DNA from: Hathewaya massiliensis
GTDB taxonomy: Bacteria; Bacillota; Clostridia; Clostridiales; Clostridiaceae
Direction of reading: 5' to 3'
NCBI RefSeq assembly: GCF_902143515.1
Contig: NZ_CABFVD010000003.1
Coordinates: 103,131-167,130, forward strand
Length of the DNA: 64,000 nt
Position numbers and translations under genes: made by a program. The notes under the pieces were generated by a model that made no database searches, had not been told where the DNA came from, and saw only the letters and a program-made list of their open reading frames with translations. This document shows positions 9,701-16,689 of the stretch, piece by piece (position 1 is the first letter of the stretch; each line of letters starts with the position of its first letter).

Positions 9701-11133
9701 TTATTTAAACTAATAATTTCACTTTGCTTATCTCTTACTGAATCGGAGTACTTATCTATTTCATTGTTGCAATCAGATATATTAGCTAAATTTTCATTCT
9801 TTTTCCTTACAACTAACTCTTTCTTAGCTAATAAGTAAGATTTAACCTCAGCACCTAAAGAATTTCTTTCTGAAACAAGTTCTTTATTGTTAAGTTCTAA
9901 AGTTTCAATACTAGCTTTACATCTACTAATATTAGATTCTTCCTGTAATATAGAGTGGTAGGTGTTTTCTTGAGATTTAAAAGAACGGTTACGCTCTTCC
10001 TTCTCTAATGTATTCTCAAGAGAGGCTATTTCTTCTTTTTTCTCCTCTTCCTCTATTAACTTTTCTTCGTAAGCCTTTTCTATATTTCTAATTTCTAAGG
10101 CTTGAATATTTATATCTAAAGTTTCTATATCTTTTTTAACATTATTAAAATCCATTTCAGTAGCACTCTTTTTATCTGTAAGATTTATCATCTCTTCTTC
10201 TAAATAGATTATACTCTTCTTAATCTCTGTATATATTTTTTCTCTTTCAGTATACTTAGTTGATAAATCCTCCAACTTAATAGCTAACTTTTTGATTGAT
10301 TCTATAATCTTCTCATATTCTTGAGACTTTGACTTACTTTTCATAAGTTCATCCATCTTCTCTCTTATATTTAAAAGGGAAGACGCTAGTTTTTCACTAT
10401 CTTGATATTCGTATCCTGCCCTTGTAGAATAACATTCTTCAATTTTAGGAATAAGAAAATCTAATATGAATTTTTCAGCATTAGGGTATTGTCTTAAATA
10501 AGTTGCAACATATTTTTCATCAGCATTAACACCTTTTATAAGCTCCCACTCGGCTTCAGTAATATTGTATTGAGATAATCTCTTTCTATAAGATTTAGAT
10601 ACTGTAAATAGCTCTGTATAATAGTCTGCGGACTTAATGCTATGAAGATATTTTTTTAATTCAGACAAGGACATAAATTTACTACTTCCATCGTCATTAA
10701 CCTCTTTTAAAGGCAAATTAAAAATATCATTTTCGTTACGATTATTATATAAGCATATATACGAAAATCTTTCAAAGTCAGCGTAAGTCTTATCCTCATC
10801 ATCGTTATTGTTTTTTGTAGGTTTTGATGCACAGAATCCCGCTAGTAAATATTTGTATTCCATACCATGGTCTAATTCCCATTCAGTAACACAGTGAATT
10901 ACTGTATTCTTATTTTTAGGTTCAAAAACGGCTTTAAAATCCCAGTCATTTTGCCATCTGCTGTTTGGTATTATGGTTTGCCCTATACATTGAATTAAAA
11001 AAGACTTACCGCCTCCATTAACCATATCTATAACCAAAGCATCTCCATGAGAGTTTAATTGTAAATCTTCATAATACTTCTTTCCACCACTAAATCTTGC
11101 ATTACAAACCCTTGTACTTAATAAACCTGGCAT
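6712..11133 (-). CDS. jetC: Wadjet system SMC-like ATPase JetC
   Basis: This 1473-aa protein has an ABC-type head split by a very long coiled coil, as in MukB/SMC proteins. The Walker A is NGGGKS (residues 39-44). The C-terminal head holds an ABC-signature-like region (SLDRAYGSKGETNG) and a Walker B with D-loop, VVILDNPFSGTTSE (about 1377-1390). Between them lie hundreds of residues rich in Glu, Lys, Leu and Asn, with a hinge near the middle. In Wadjet, JetC with the kleisin JetA and JetB extrudes DNA loops and exposes small circular DNA to cleavage by JetD. The ATG overlaps the jetB stop by one base (TAATG), implying coupling. It is the last gene of the operon. Confidence 0.93.
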   Translation of the reverse strand: MPGLLSTRVCNARFSGGKKYYEDLQLNSHGDALVIDMVNGGGKSFLIQCIGQTIIPNSRWQNDWDFKAVFEPKNKNTVIHCVTEWELDHGMEYKYLLAGFCASKPTKNNNDDEDKTYADFERFSYICLYNNRNENDIFNLPLKEVNDDGSSKFMSLSELKKYLHSIKSADYYTELFTVSKSYRKRLSQYNITEAEWELIKGVNADEKYVATYLRQYPNAEKFILDFLIPKIEECYSTRAGYEYQDSEKLASSLLNIREKMDELMKSKSKSQEYEKIIESIKKLAIKLEDLSTKYTEREKIYTEIKKSIIYLEEEMINLTDKKSATEMDFNNVKKDIETLDINIQALEIRNIEKAYEEKLIEEEEKKEEIASLENTLEKEERNRSFKSQENTYHSILQEESNISRCKASIETLELNNKELVSERNSLGAEVKSYLLAKKELVVRKKNENLANISDCNNEIDKYSDSVRDKQSEIISLNKDNKRIAKEKDELAEKITSKEFKIIHNLDKDIYTKRRLEDEIEENTVIVDDLIKELSSIDQQIKETETNINSLNIEKAKLDMEYNIESEKLEVAANLYGKCEVLFEIYDCSSVEELNSTLSDKLAKNEESKIILTDDISKCKSIISTLQNHNITLSNDTMNIYNILKGRFSNPLLGLEFISSLDIKEKEYFIKMNSLIPYAVLLEDNDYKKFIEDKDLLDNYYGSAVPVISKKTLEEVIIYPKGVAFTSKDIEFYTNEEKIARLKLEKEEELKSLEIKVKEIEDIILFLNNDIKPVREFIDRYINKATLESLALTVRNIEELLDKNEDSIDVFNKLQISLKSDLIAINERIKSANDNISEKEKQLRALEVYLDCKSRMDKLELELTENDKVCSEIDKSLKAELNYIKELRARKSEFEDLKESFTKQEYEIERNMDNIAFVGEITSSTTLTEDEYLDKNSRLTAVLEKLQGSSSDLKILNDEILKCKQRIGENKSIIDRENFTLEEFSHITIDFVKNSNELLKNLNDYVKSLDKQLGALKLELMDIKSSKGELKGSLTSRIDTLFSNNSVNYSDIKENIDEMLEGLSYVDKVKDMKNIRKEAINIKVKLDKELRLLDDKIRYNNDTKNKFILLDKDIDIELNGEKLTSIRNYQDVATELKIAQNSVRYKLSEFKRDVTFGKNMTTSIQGYSEILSDLEELPTKSSSLKNMVSKLAGEDDNSWISMLKFEQEKIVENIKSLELQEEKFITLCIQKSENVLRDIKKLTELSIIEINGRRQEMLRINLNKLPDELAREKMKNYIEGIIGSCSEESDDAVRKIKISKGLTTDNLFKQIIDRIKNKSVELYKLEDVDNMEVNDWLSLDRAYGSKGETNGMYITMLICIISYLRKLYTNSTDESKKVVILDNPFSGTTSEIIWLPILNLLKENNVQLWAAGFEIKTQLANIFPTRYYMGKKASKHYEKIVINRFHSDYNLRSLGYEELYGRKMDIKQMAMDID

Positions 11134-11864
11134 TAGCGTAACCCCTCCCTCTCAATTTCTTTATCCAATAAGTCCATAAGAACTGTATTAGTATTTGAAT
11201 CATCAAAAAATCTCTCTATCATATATTCAAATCTTCCAGTTATATAATATCTTCCTGTTGGCGTATCTCTTAATACTAAATCTTGTTTTATTAGAAAGCT
11301 CATAGTTCTATTGATAAGACCTATTTGTGTTTTTCCTCTATTATCATCATAATTAACATTTTCATTATCTTTTCTTAAAGATTCTGGGAAGCTCTCCCAT
11401 GTAGCATATAACTTCTTAAATGAAGACTCATACTCTCCGCTTACAGTACAACTATCAGATAATGGTTTAAGCTTCTCGTTAACTTTATCCAACAAGCTTT
11501 TAGTGGTTACGTATTCAACCTGTGTTTTGTAATTACTTTGAATGTAGAAAGTAGATATTAGAGTGAAAATTATAAAATAAGTTAAATATAACTCACTATT
11601 GTTTTTAAGAAGCAGCTCACTTCTTAGTTCTTCATTCTTATATCCAAATATATCATTATTCGGCTTTGGTGTAATAAACACTCCATTCTTTTCATTTACA
11701 TATAGGTCTAATCCCATTTCCTCTAACATTTCCTCTAGATATGCTCTTACAAAAGAATTAGTTACTACAGCTCTATATAATTCATGATTTGTATTATCAT
11801 CTATCTTAATCTTTCTTATAACTTTTGAAAAAATCTCAAGTGCAGTTTTGTTATTTGAATCCAT
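11133..11864 (-). CDS. jetB: Wadjet system MukE-like protein JetB
   Basis: A ~243-aa helical/winged-helix protein with a MukE-like role, expected to bind the kleisin JetA and DNA. The motif SFLIKQDLVLRDTPTGRYYI, near residue 190, looks like the wing of such a domain. Identity rests on position between jetA and jetC and on size. Two in-frame ATGs occur: the first is only 1 bp after AGGAGG, while the second (11864) is 7 bp after it and is preferred. The gap to jetA is a few bases and the overlap with jetC is 1 bp. Confidence 0.85.
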   Translation of the reverse strand: MDSNNKTALEIFSKVIRKIKIDDNTNHELYRAVVTNSFVRAYLEEMLEEMGLDLYVNEKNGVFITPKPNNDIFGYKNEELRSELLLKNNSELYLTYFIIFTLISTFYIQSNYKTQVEYVTTKSLLDKVNEKLKPLSDSCTVSGEYESSFKKLYATWESFPESLRKDNENVNYDDNRGKTQIGLINRTMSFLIKQDLVLRDTPTGRYYITGRFEYMIERFFDDSNTNTVLMDLLDKEIEREGLR

Positions 11865-11875
11865 ATGCATACCTC

Positions 11876-13465
11876 CTAATCATATTTTCTCTTTACTGTA
11901 ACATTTGTCATATTGAATCCAGGTGCTATTTCTATATAAGAGTTTTCTATAGCAGTAATTTCTATACCATAATCTTTGTTATATCTTTTCTTTGACTCTA
12001 GTATGACCCTTTTTAATAAATTTGCATTACTTTCCTCTTCATCTTCGTTCTTAGTTTTTGATTTAGGTTTATCATTTTTTATATAACTTGTTTCGTTAGC
12101 TCGTATCATATCAATAATAACGCCGATAAAATCGGGATTCTTAAAGATATTTTCTATGTCCTCATCAGACGCATTCTCTATAATTCCCTTCATATCAACT
12201 TCTTCATTTTTTTCAAGTATCATGTAGAGATATTCTATTACATGCTTATAATTAGAAGAAACTCTTTCTCTAATTGCTCTATTAAATCTGTCAGTATCAA
12301 TATTAATAGCATCATCTTCTTCTCTATCCACAGCGCCTTCTCTTTCACTCTTGTTTATACCACACAATAACATGTCATTTATTTTTCCAAGAGAAAATAT
12401 CTTATCTATATTTAAAGACATAAATGGTGCTACGAAGTGACCTAGATTTTCAGCACTTCCAACTTTATTTAATTTATCAATATAAGTAGAAAAATCGAAA
12501 GATGGTCTAAGTAGCTTTATTCGTTTCTGTTTTAATATTTCGTCTGCTTTTCTAGTTAAGATTACAACTTTACCTAAAAGCTGCTGATGAAGTTCAACCG
12601 TCTTATTAAGTTCTTTATCCATTTCATCTAAGCACTTAAAAGCGTTTTTCTCTTTCTCACCTATCTCAGATTTCTTTACTTTAGTAGCAAATTCTTCCCT
12701 AAGAATTCTTACTTGCTCCATTGTTTCAGAAAATAATTCTTCTTCTTCCTTCTGTCTTTTATCTGCTAGATTTCTATATGCTAGAAAACCATCATAACCT
12801 CTATTTCCACCATATATAAGATTCATTTCGATTTCATATACTTTAGATATCTGTTTTATAACTTCTGCATTTACTTGAGTTAAAGATAAAAGAGCACTAT
12901 CATATTCACTATCAGTTATAAGCTTCTTTAATAAAAGTAGACTGATAGTTATCTTACTTTCTTCTGTAAACTCTTTAGTTGCAAGTATTAAGTCTATTGC
13001 TAGTGGAGTTATTTCATAGTTCTGCTTTCCACTTTCCTCTTCTCCACTTCTAGTTATATACTTTACATTTTTAATTCCAGCCTTATCTTTATTTTTATCA
13101 TACATTGGGAAAAATAACTCATATCCTGCTCCATTCTCCCCTTGTATCTTATCTAGTACATTGTTTGTGAATATATCTAACTCTTCCGCTGTAGGAGTAA
13201 TTTCATAAAGGTTTACTAAGAGCATTTCTAAAAAATCTTTAATATTTACAAATTGAATTTTCTGATTTTTTAATTTGTTTTCATAGAACATAAAAGATAA
13301 AAGACTTAAGCAAACTTCACCCATATTAATATGTTCATACCCTTTTAAAGTAGTATATCTATAACTAAATAGATAAAAAAACGGATAGTACTTACGTAAT
13401 GATTCTACTCTATCTGGACACTCTGTTAATGTATTATTAAGCGTCTTTAAATAGTTATTATTCAA
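11876..13465 (-). CDS. jetA: Wadjet system kleisin-like protein JetA
   Basis: The 529-aa protein is largely alpha-helical. A helical N-terminal part (YFFLFSYRYTTLKGYEHINM region) is followed by a charged coiled-coil stretch near residues 235-305. The C-terminal ~70 residues end in a beta-rich piece, consistent with a MukF-like kleisin bridging the JetC heads. Family assignment rests on gene order with unmistakable jetD and jetC homologues and on size. It starts at TTG with a G-rich ribosome binding site ahead, and overlaps the end of jetD by 8 bp. Confidence 0.85.
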   Translation of the reverse strand: MNNNYLKTLNNTLTECPDRVESLRKYYPFFYLFSYRYTTLKGYEHINMGEVCLSLLSFMFYENKLKNQKIQFVNIKDFLEMLLVNLYEITPTAEELDIFTNNVLDKIQGENGAGYELFFPMYDKNKDKAGIKNVKYITRSGEEESGKQNYEITPLAIDLILATKEFTEESKITISLLLLKKLITDSEYDSALLSLTQVNAEVIKQISKVYEIEMNLIYGGNRGYDGFLAYRNLADKRQKEEEELFSETMEQVRILREEFATKVKKSEIGEKEKNAFKCLDEMDKELNKTVELHQQLLGKVVILTRKADEILKQKRIKLLRPSFDFSTYIDKLNKVGSAENLGHFVAPFMSLNIDKIFSLGKINDMLLCGINKSEREGAVDREEDDAINIDTDRFNRAIRERVSSNYKHVIEYLYMILEKNEEVDMKGIIENASDEDIENIFKNPDFIGVIIDMIRANETSYIKNDKPKSKTKNEDEEESNANLLKRVILESKKRYNKDYGIEITAIENSYIEIAPGFNMTNVTVKRKYD

Positions 13466-14528
13466 CCTTCCACCCCCTTAATCTTTTGTAATTCAAACTT
13501 TCCTGTGGAATATATAGTCTGTTCTTTAGTATATCTTTAAGTTCTATTTTATCTTCTTTACCAAAATAGCTTAAGAACTCTGCCATATCCTCTTCAGATG
13601 GAATAGTCTGATTTGGCGAAATAGATTCTTTAATCCCTCTATCCTTACCAGATTTCAAAAGACCTCTATATAAATTTACATTAGGCTTTATAGTGAATGT
13701 ATCAAATTTATTTTTCAAAAGTGAGTATATACATATACCTTCTAAATCTATATCCCCATAATAAAGAATATTGTCTTTTGTAGTTACACCGTATTGAATA
13801 ATACCAGCAAAGTTCTTAACTATACTATAACCTTCTCCAAAAACTAGCATATCAATAGATGTCTCATTCTCTCTCAAAAATCTATTTAAAGTCCAGTACG
13901 TTTCCAGATTTTCTATAACAAGAATATTTCTTATTTCCTTTTGATAAAACCCCTTAAATATAGTATTCAAAAGAGGATTATATTTTGTTCTGCATCCAAG
14001 ACTTTCTTCATTTAAGCCTATCTTACCCATCACTTCTGAAGCTCTTCCAGGTTCCCCCGTAGTCATAGCCTTTTCATAGCCAAATAGCTCATAACTTACT
14101 TCATTCATACTTAAATCCTTATATTCAGTCTTATTCCTCATATAGTTATTAAGGATCATCAAAATATCATAGTCTTCCCTAAACTCCGATGCTCTTTTTT
14201 TATAGTATTTAAGATTCAGTTTATTAAGAGCTATCAATTTTATTTTTTCCTCATCAGTTAAAGTATCAGTTTCTTTTATTAGCTTATACTTCTTATAAAG
14301 ACGTGGTTGCATAGAATTTTGTTCATTACCATACTTTTTTAAAATATTGCTTCGTTCCATATTGCTTATAAGCTTATAAAATTCTTCATAATATTTATTT
14401 TTAACATCGTTTATATCTATACCTAAAATTTCAGATGATAAAATAAATAATTCATCTAAAGTCCATACAGTTTTTCTTTTAAAACTCAGCATTTTAGACT
14501 GAATTTCACCATTTTCTATTTTCATCAC
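13458..14528 (-). CDS. jetD: Wadjet system Toprim nuclease JetD
   Basis: The 356-aa protein is related to the topoisomerase VI A subunit/Spo11. The C-terminal half holds a Toprim fold: the acidic strand NILVIENLET with Glu206, then YYGDIDLEG with Asp259 and Asp261. The tail IPQESLNY (Gln342-Glu343) is another hallmark of JetD. It should cleave DNA reeled in by JetABC. The N-terminal half is a winged-helix region. Translation can start at GTG (14528) or the adjacent ATG, 10-13 bp after AGGAG. It is the first gene of the operon, giving the order D-A-B-C. Confidence 0.92.
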   Translation of the reverse strand: MMKIENGEIQSKMLSFKRKTVWTLDELFILSSEILGIDINDVKNKYYEEFYKLISNMERSNILKKYGNEQNSMQPRLYKKYKLIKETDTLTDEEKIKLIALNKLNLKYYKKRASEFREDYDILMILNNYMRNKTEYKDLSMNEVSYELFGYEKAMTTGEPGRASEVMGKIGLNEESLGCRTKYNPLLNTIFKGFYQKEIRNILVIENLETYWTLNRFLRENETSIDMLVFGEGYSIVKNFAGIIQYGVTTKDNILYYGDIDLEGICIYSLLKNKFDTFTIKPNVNLYRGLLKSGKDRGIKESISPNQTIPSEEDMAEFLSYFGKEDKIELKDILKNRLYIPQESLNYKRLRGWKVE

Positions 14529-14751
14529 AATTCTCTCACTCCTCTGCGCTCACTATATCACAAGCTCTACATAAAATCACAAACAATAATTGCAAACCTC
14601 TTTTGTGTTCATCTAGTTTCTTTTCATGCTCTTATTCAAAAATAGCCCTTGATACTGAATATATTAATACTAAATCCTTACTTTTCAAATCCTCATTCTC
14701 CTCTTATGATCTTCCCTATTATTGTATCTAAATTATCCTATAATCCAAAAT

Positions 14752-14782
14752 AAGTCTGGCAATTTTTTTACCAGACTTTTTC
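14752..14782 (+). terminator. Orphan plus-strand terminator-like hairpin
   Basis: An 8-bp stem (AAGTCTGG/CCAGACTT) is followed by TTTTTC on the plus strand. No plus-strand gene precedes it. It may be a relic of lost DNA between jetD and the repeat at 14817. The rest of 14530-14816 shows no convincing gene. Confidence 0.4.
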
Positions 14783-14816
14783 TTACTTCCGTATAGATTC
14801 ATCAATATTTATCAAA

Positions 14817-14890
14817 CATAAACTTCCAGTTTATGTCACAACCCCTGGGTAGTTCCAGAAAAAGGATGTAGCAAGGCAGAATACTTTTTA
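14817..14890. repeat. Hairpin repeat, copy A
   Basis: A 7-bp palindrome CATAAAC-TTCCA-GTTTATG (14817-14835) is followed by an ACCCCTGG element and GTTCCAGAAAAAGGATGTAGC. The last ~55 bp match copy B (15481-15545) with few changes, so A and B are direct repeats around the RelA/DUF6718 segment. Confidence 0.75.
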
Positions 14891-14956
14891 TGATTTCTAT
14901 ATCCAATAATCTTTTATAGAAATTAGGACCACTAAAATTAGAGATGCAATCTATTT

Positions 14957-15181
14957 TTACATTTTTATAACTTTAGATATAAATTCAACTTCATCATTAA
15001 TTAATATATATGGAGCATATTCTCTATAACTATCTAAATCGTTTAAAGTTAATATTTGTACCCCGCGTTCAAGTGTTGTTAATGTTAGATACTTAGATAA
15101 TGATGCTAATCTTTGACCTTGTTCTGCCTCTAATACTAAACTTCCTTCTTTATCAAATTTCTTTGCTACTAGATAACACAT
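14957..15181 (-). CDS. DUF6718-like small protein
   Basis: The 74-aa protein reads MCYLVAKKFDKEGSLVLEAE and ends DEVEFISKVIKM, the hallmark ends of DUF6718 proteins. Its start overlaps the RelA/SpoT-domain frame upstream by 29 bp, suggesting translational coupling. It may be the partner of a small alarmone-synthetase module, but that role is inferred only from context. The upstream enzyme is incomplete, so the pair is probably no longer functional. Confidence 0.65.
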   Translation of the reverse strand: MCYLVAKKFDKEGSLVLEAEQGQRLASLSKYLTLTTLERGVQILTLNDLDSYREYAPYILINDEVEFISKVIKM

Positions 15182-15478
15182 TCTTCAATACCTCCTTAAA
15201 ATCAGATTCATTTTTAATTTCTCCATTATCATATTTTCTTCTTAACAATTCACCTATATTACTGTTTTTTTCATACTTATACAAATGTACATGAAGCCAA
15301 TCATTAATAATCCTATCATGCTTAGTATTTATTTGAATCTCTATAGGATAATGTTTATTCGTCTTCTGATAATATAAATGAAATCCTCGATATCCATCAT
15401 CATTAGCTTTCCCTTTTATCATATCAGCAACCTTAAAAATATTTAAATCTTGTTCTAAAACTTCATTATAATTATTTA
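15153..15478 (-). pseudogene. RelA/SpoT-domain protein, C-terminal remnant
   Basis: The frame holds the second half of an alarmone synthetase domain. KANDDGYRGFHLYYQ corresponds to the NGYRGxH motif, and YPIEIQINTKHDRIINDWLH to the conserved IEIQ strand and following helix. The N-terminal half with the ATP-binding and first catalytic residues is missing. The frame runs upstream as DININNYNEVLEQDLNIF directly into repeat copy B. An ATG at 15422 could start an 89-aa product, but it would lack the active site. It is probably a toxSAS-like gene cut by a rearrangement at the repeat. Confidence 0.65.
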
Positions 15479-15480
15479 TG

Positions 15481-15545
15481 TTTATGTCATGACCCCTGGT
15501 GATGTTCCAGAAAAAGGATGTAGCGAAGCAGAATACTTTTTCTGG
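15481..15545. repeat. Hairpin repeat, copy B
   Basis: The sequence keeps only the right arm of the hairpin (TTTATG) but shares GACCCCTGG, GTTCCAGAAAAAGGATGTAGC and GCAGAATACTTTTT with copy A in the same orientation. It sits exactly between the nucleotidyltransferase-fold gene and the truncated RelA/SpoT gene. Confidence 0.7.
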
Positions 15546-15552
15546 TTGCTAA

Positions 15553-15939
15553 TTACTTTTTATTTTTAATATATTCATCTATAAGTTTTATATCATGAAT
15601 ATCTTTCTCTCTCCCCAGTTCTGCTTTTTGTTTCTTGATACTTTCTAAACTACCCACTGGTAATCCGTCAATGAATTCAATTTCATCTACAAACCAATTT
15701 TCAAGCAATTCAACCTTGTCACTTACTTCTACTATTTTTGAGTTATCATCTGATACTCTGTATTGACAGCCTTTTCCCAAATATTGTTCAACTAAATTTG
15801 TTGTACACCCCAAATCAATATCTCTTGTGGCTTCTTTAACTCCATGAATCACTAATCCTGCACCAGAAGTTATCCAATATTCACTTAAGGGCAAATCCAT
15901 TTCCTTGAGTATTCTAATTATATCTTCTTTACATAACAT
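15553..15939 (-). CDS. Nucleotidyltransferase-fold protein
   Basis: The 128-aa protein contains SGAGLVIHGVKEATRDIDLG (about residues 25-44), the pattern of a minimal nucleotidyltransferase: a GS-like turn followed by R-x-T-x-DIDL with two Asp metal ligands. It resembles DUF6036/AbiEii-like stand-alone nucleotidyltransferases. In toxin-antitoxin pairs such proteins modify a partner by adding nucleotides. No HEPN or antitoxin gene adjoins it, so the substrate is unknown. The stop lies 8 bp from repeat copy B, and the gene appears complete. Confidence 0.65.
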   Translation of the reverse strand: MLCKEDIIRILKEMDLPLSEYWITSGAGLVIHGVKEATRDIDLGCTTNLVEQYLGKGCQYRVSDDNSKIVEVSDKVELLENWFVDEIEFIDGLPVGSLESIKKQKAELGREKDIHDIKLIDEYIKNKK

Positions 15940-16173
15940 TTAACTATCCCCCATTTATAATCGTTCTCAATATACTACAAATTTTAATCAATATGTTGAT
16001 TAAATTATACCATGTAATTACAGTAACTCAAATTGGAATAGAATGCCCCATTTTGTCCCACTCATAGTTCATTAACTTGTTATATATAGTAGAAAGAAGT
16101 TTTTTTATAAAGGTTAGAAGCTGAGAGTTTCCTATAAAACTCCAAGGTAATCGTAGATGCCGCTGCTAGTAGA

Positions 16174-16224
16174 GATAAACTTCCAGTTTATGTCCTGAAC
16201 CCTGTGTACCACCAAAAAAAAGGT
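16174..16224. repeat. Hairpin repeat, copy C
   Basis: GATAAAC-TTCCA-GTTTATG (16174-16192) is followed by TCCTGAACCCTGTGTACCACC. It has the same loop as copy A and a diverged flank. It directly abuts the broken end of a GHKL-ATPase fragment. Confidence 0.6.
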
Positions 16225-16335
16225 TGTAATAATGTCTGCAATTGAGGCATCCAGTGAATATCCTATAACTCTAGTTGATTCCATTAACGTTGGAGCATAC
16301 AGTGGTAATTTTATGCTTTTTATTTGTTCACCACA
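16222..16335 (-). pseudogene. N-terminal fragment of a GHKL-type ATPase
   Basis: The frame reads IKLPLYAPTLMESTRVIGYS, then LDASIADIIT, matching the start of Hsp90-like ATPases (normally continuing DIIDNS, the N-box that binds Mg-ATP). Homology breaks just at the N-box, where hairpin repeat copy C begins. The rest of the gene is absent, and no ATG precedes the fragment. Confidence 0.5.
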
Positions 16336-16566
16336 CTAATCCAATGAAAATTCACTTTTCAAGATGTCAATAAGCTCTTTTGCCATTGATTTATCTAGCT
16401 GAATTGACTGACTCACTTTTTTAGGCATAACACGTTCAACAGTACCATATGTATCAATTTGAAAATATTTCTGACCGTTATCCTCAAATACAGTGAATGT
16501 TGCAACAGTAGTTTTATGAATAGTATTTCTAGTCTTTTCAATTCTATTAAATTGTTCAATATTATT
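16336..16566 (-). pseudogene. Small conserved protein lacking its start codon
   Basis: A 76-codon frame reads NNIEQFNRIEKTRNTIHKTT and contains FQIDTYGTVERVMPKKVSQS, ending KSEFSLD. It matches a short conserved protein family usually beginning MNNIEQ and often misnamed methionyl-tRNA formyltransferase. Here TAA stands where the initiator ATG should be. An unusual ATT start is possible but not supported by a ribosome binding site. Confidence 0.5.
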
Positions 16567-16631
16567 TTATTTAGTTCATTTAAACATTATAATATTAAGT
16601 TTTCTGTTATTTGCAAGGTATCAGCCCTTTC

Positions 16632-16670
16632 AAAAAAATAATAACCTACTAGTAATTTAAGTAGGTTATT
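16632..16670 (-). terminator. Terminator of the PLD/DUF4357 gene
   Basis: An 11-bp perfect stem (AATAACCTACT/AGTAGGTTATT) is followed on the minus strand by TATTTTTTT. It starts 20 bp after the stop codon at 16690. Confidence 0.85.
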
Positions 16671-16689
16671 TATAACATTCATTATTTAA

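Noticed and set aside
14817-16224. CRISPR array at the repeated hairpins
   Set aside because: Only a few irregularly spaced copies occur, with no uniform spacers and no cas genes.
16640-16670. Long palindrome as a protein-binding operator
   Set aside because: It sits just after the PLD gene with a T-run and is better explained as a terminator.
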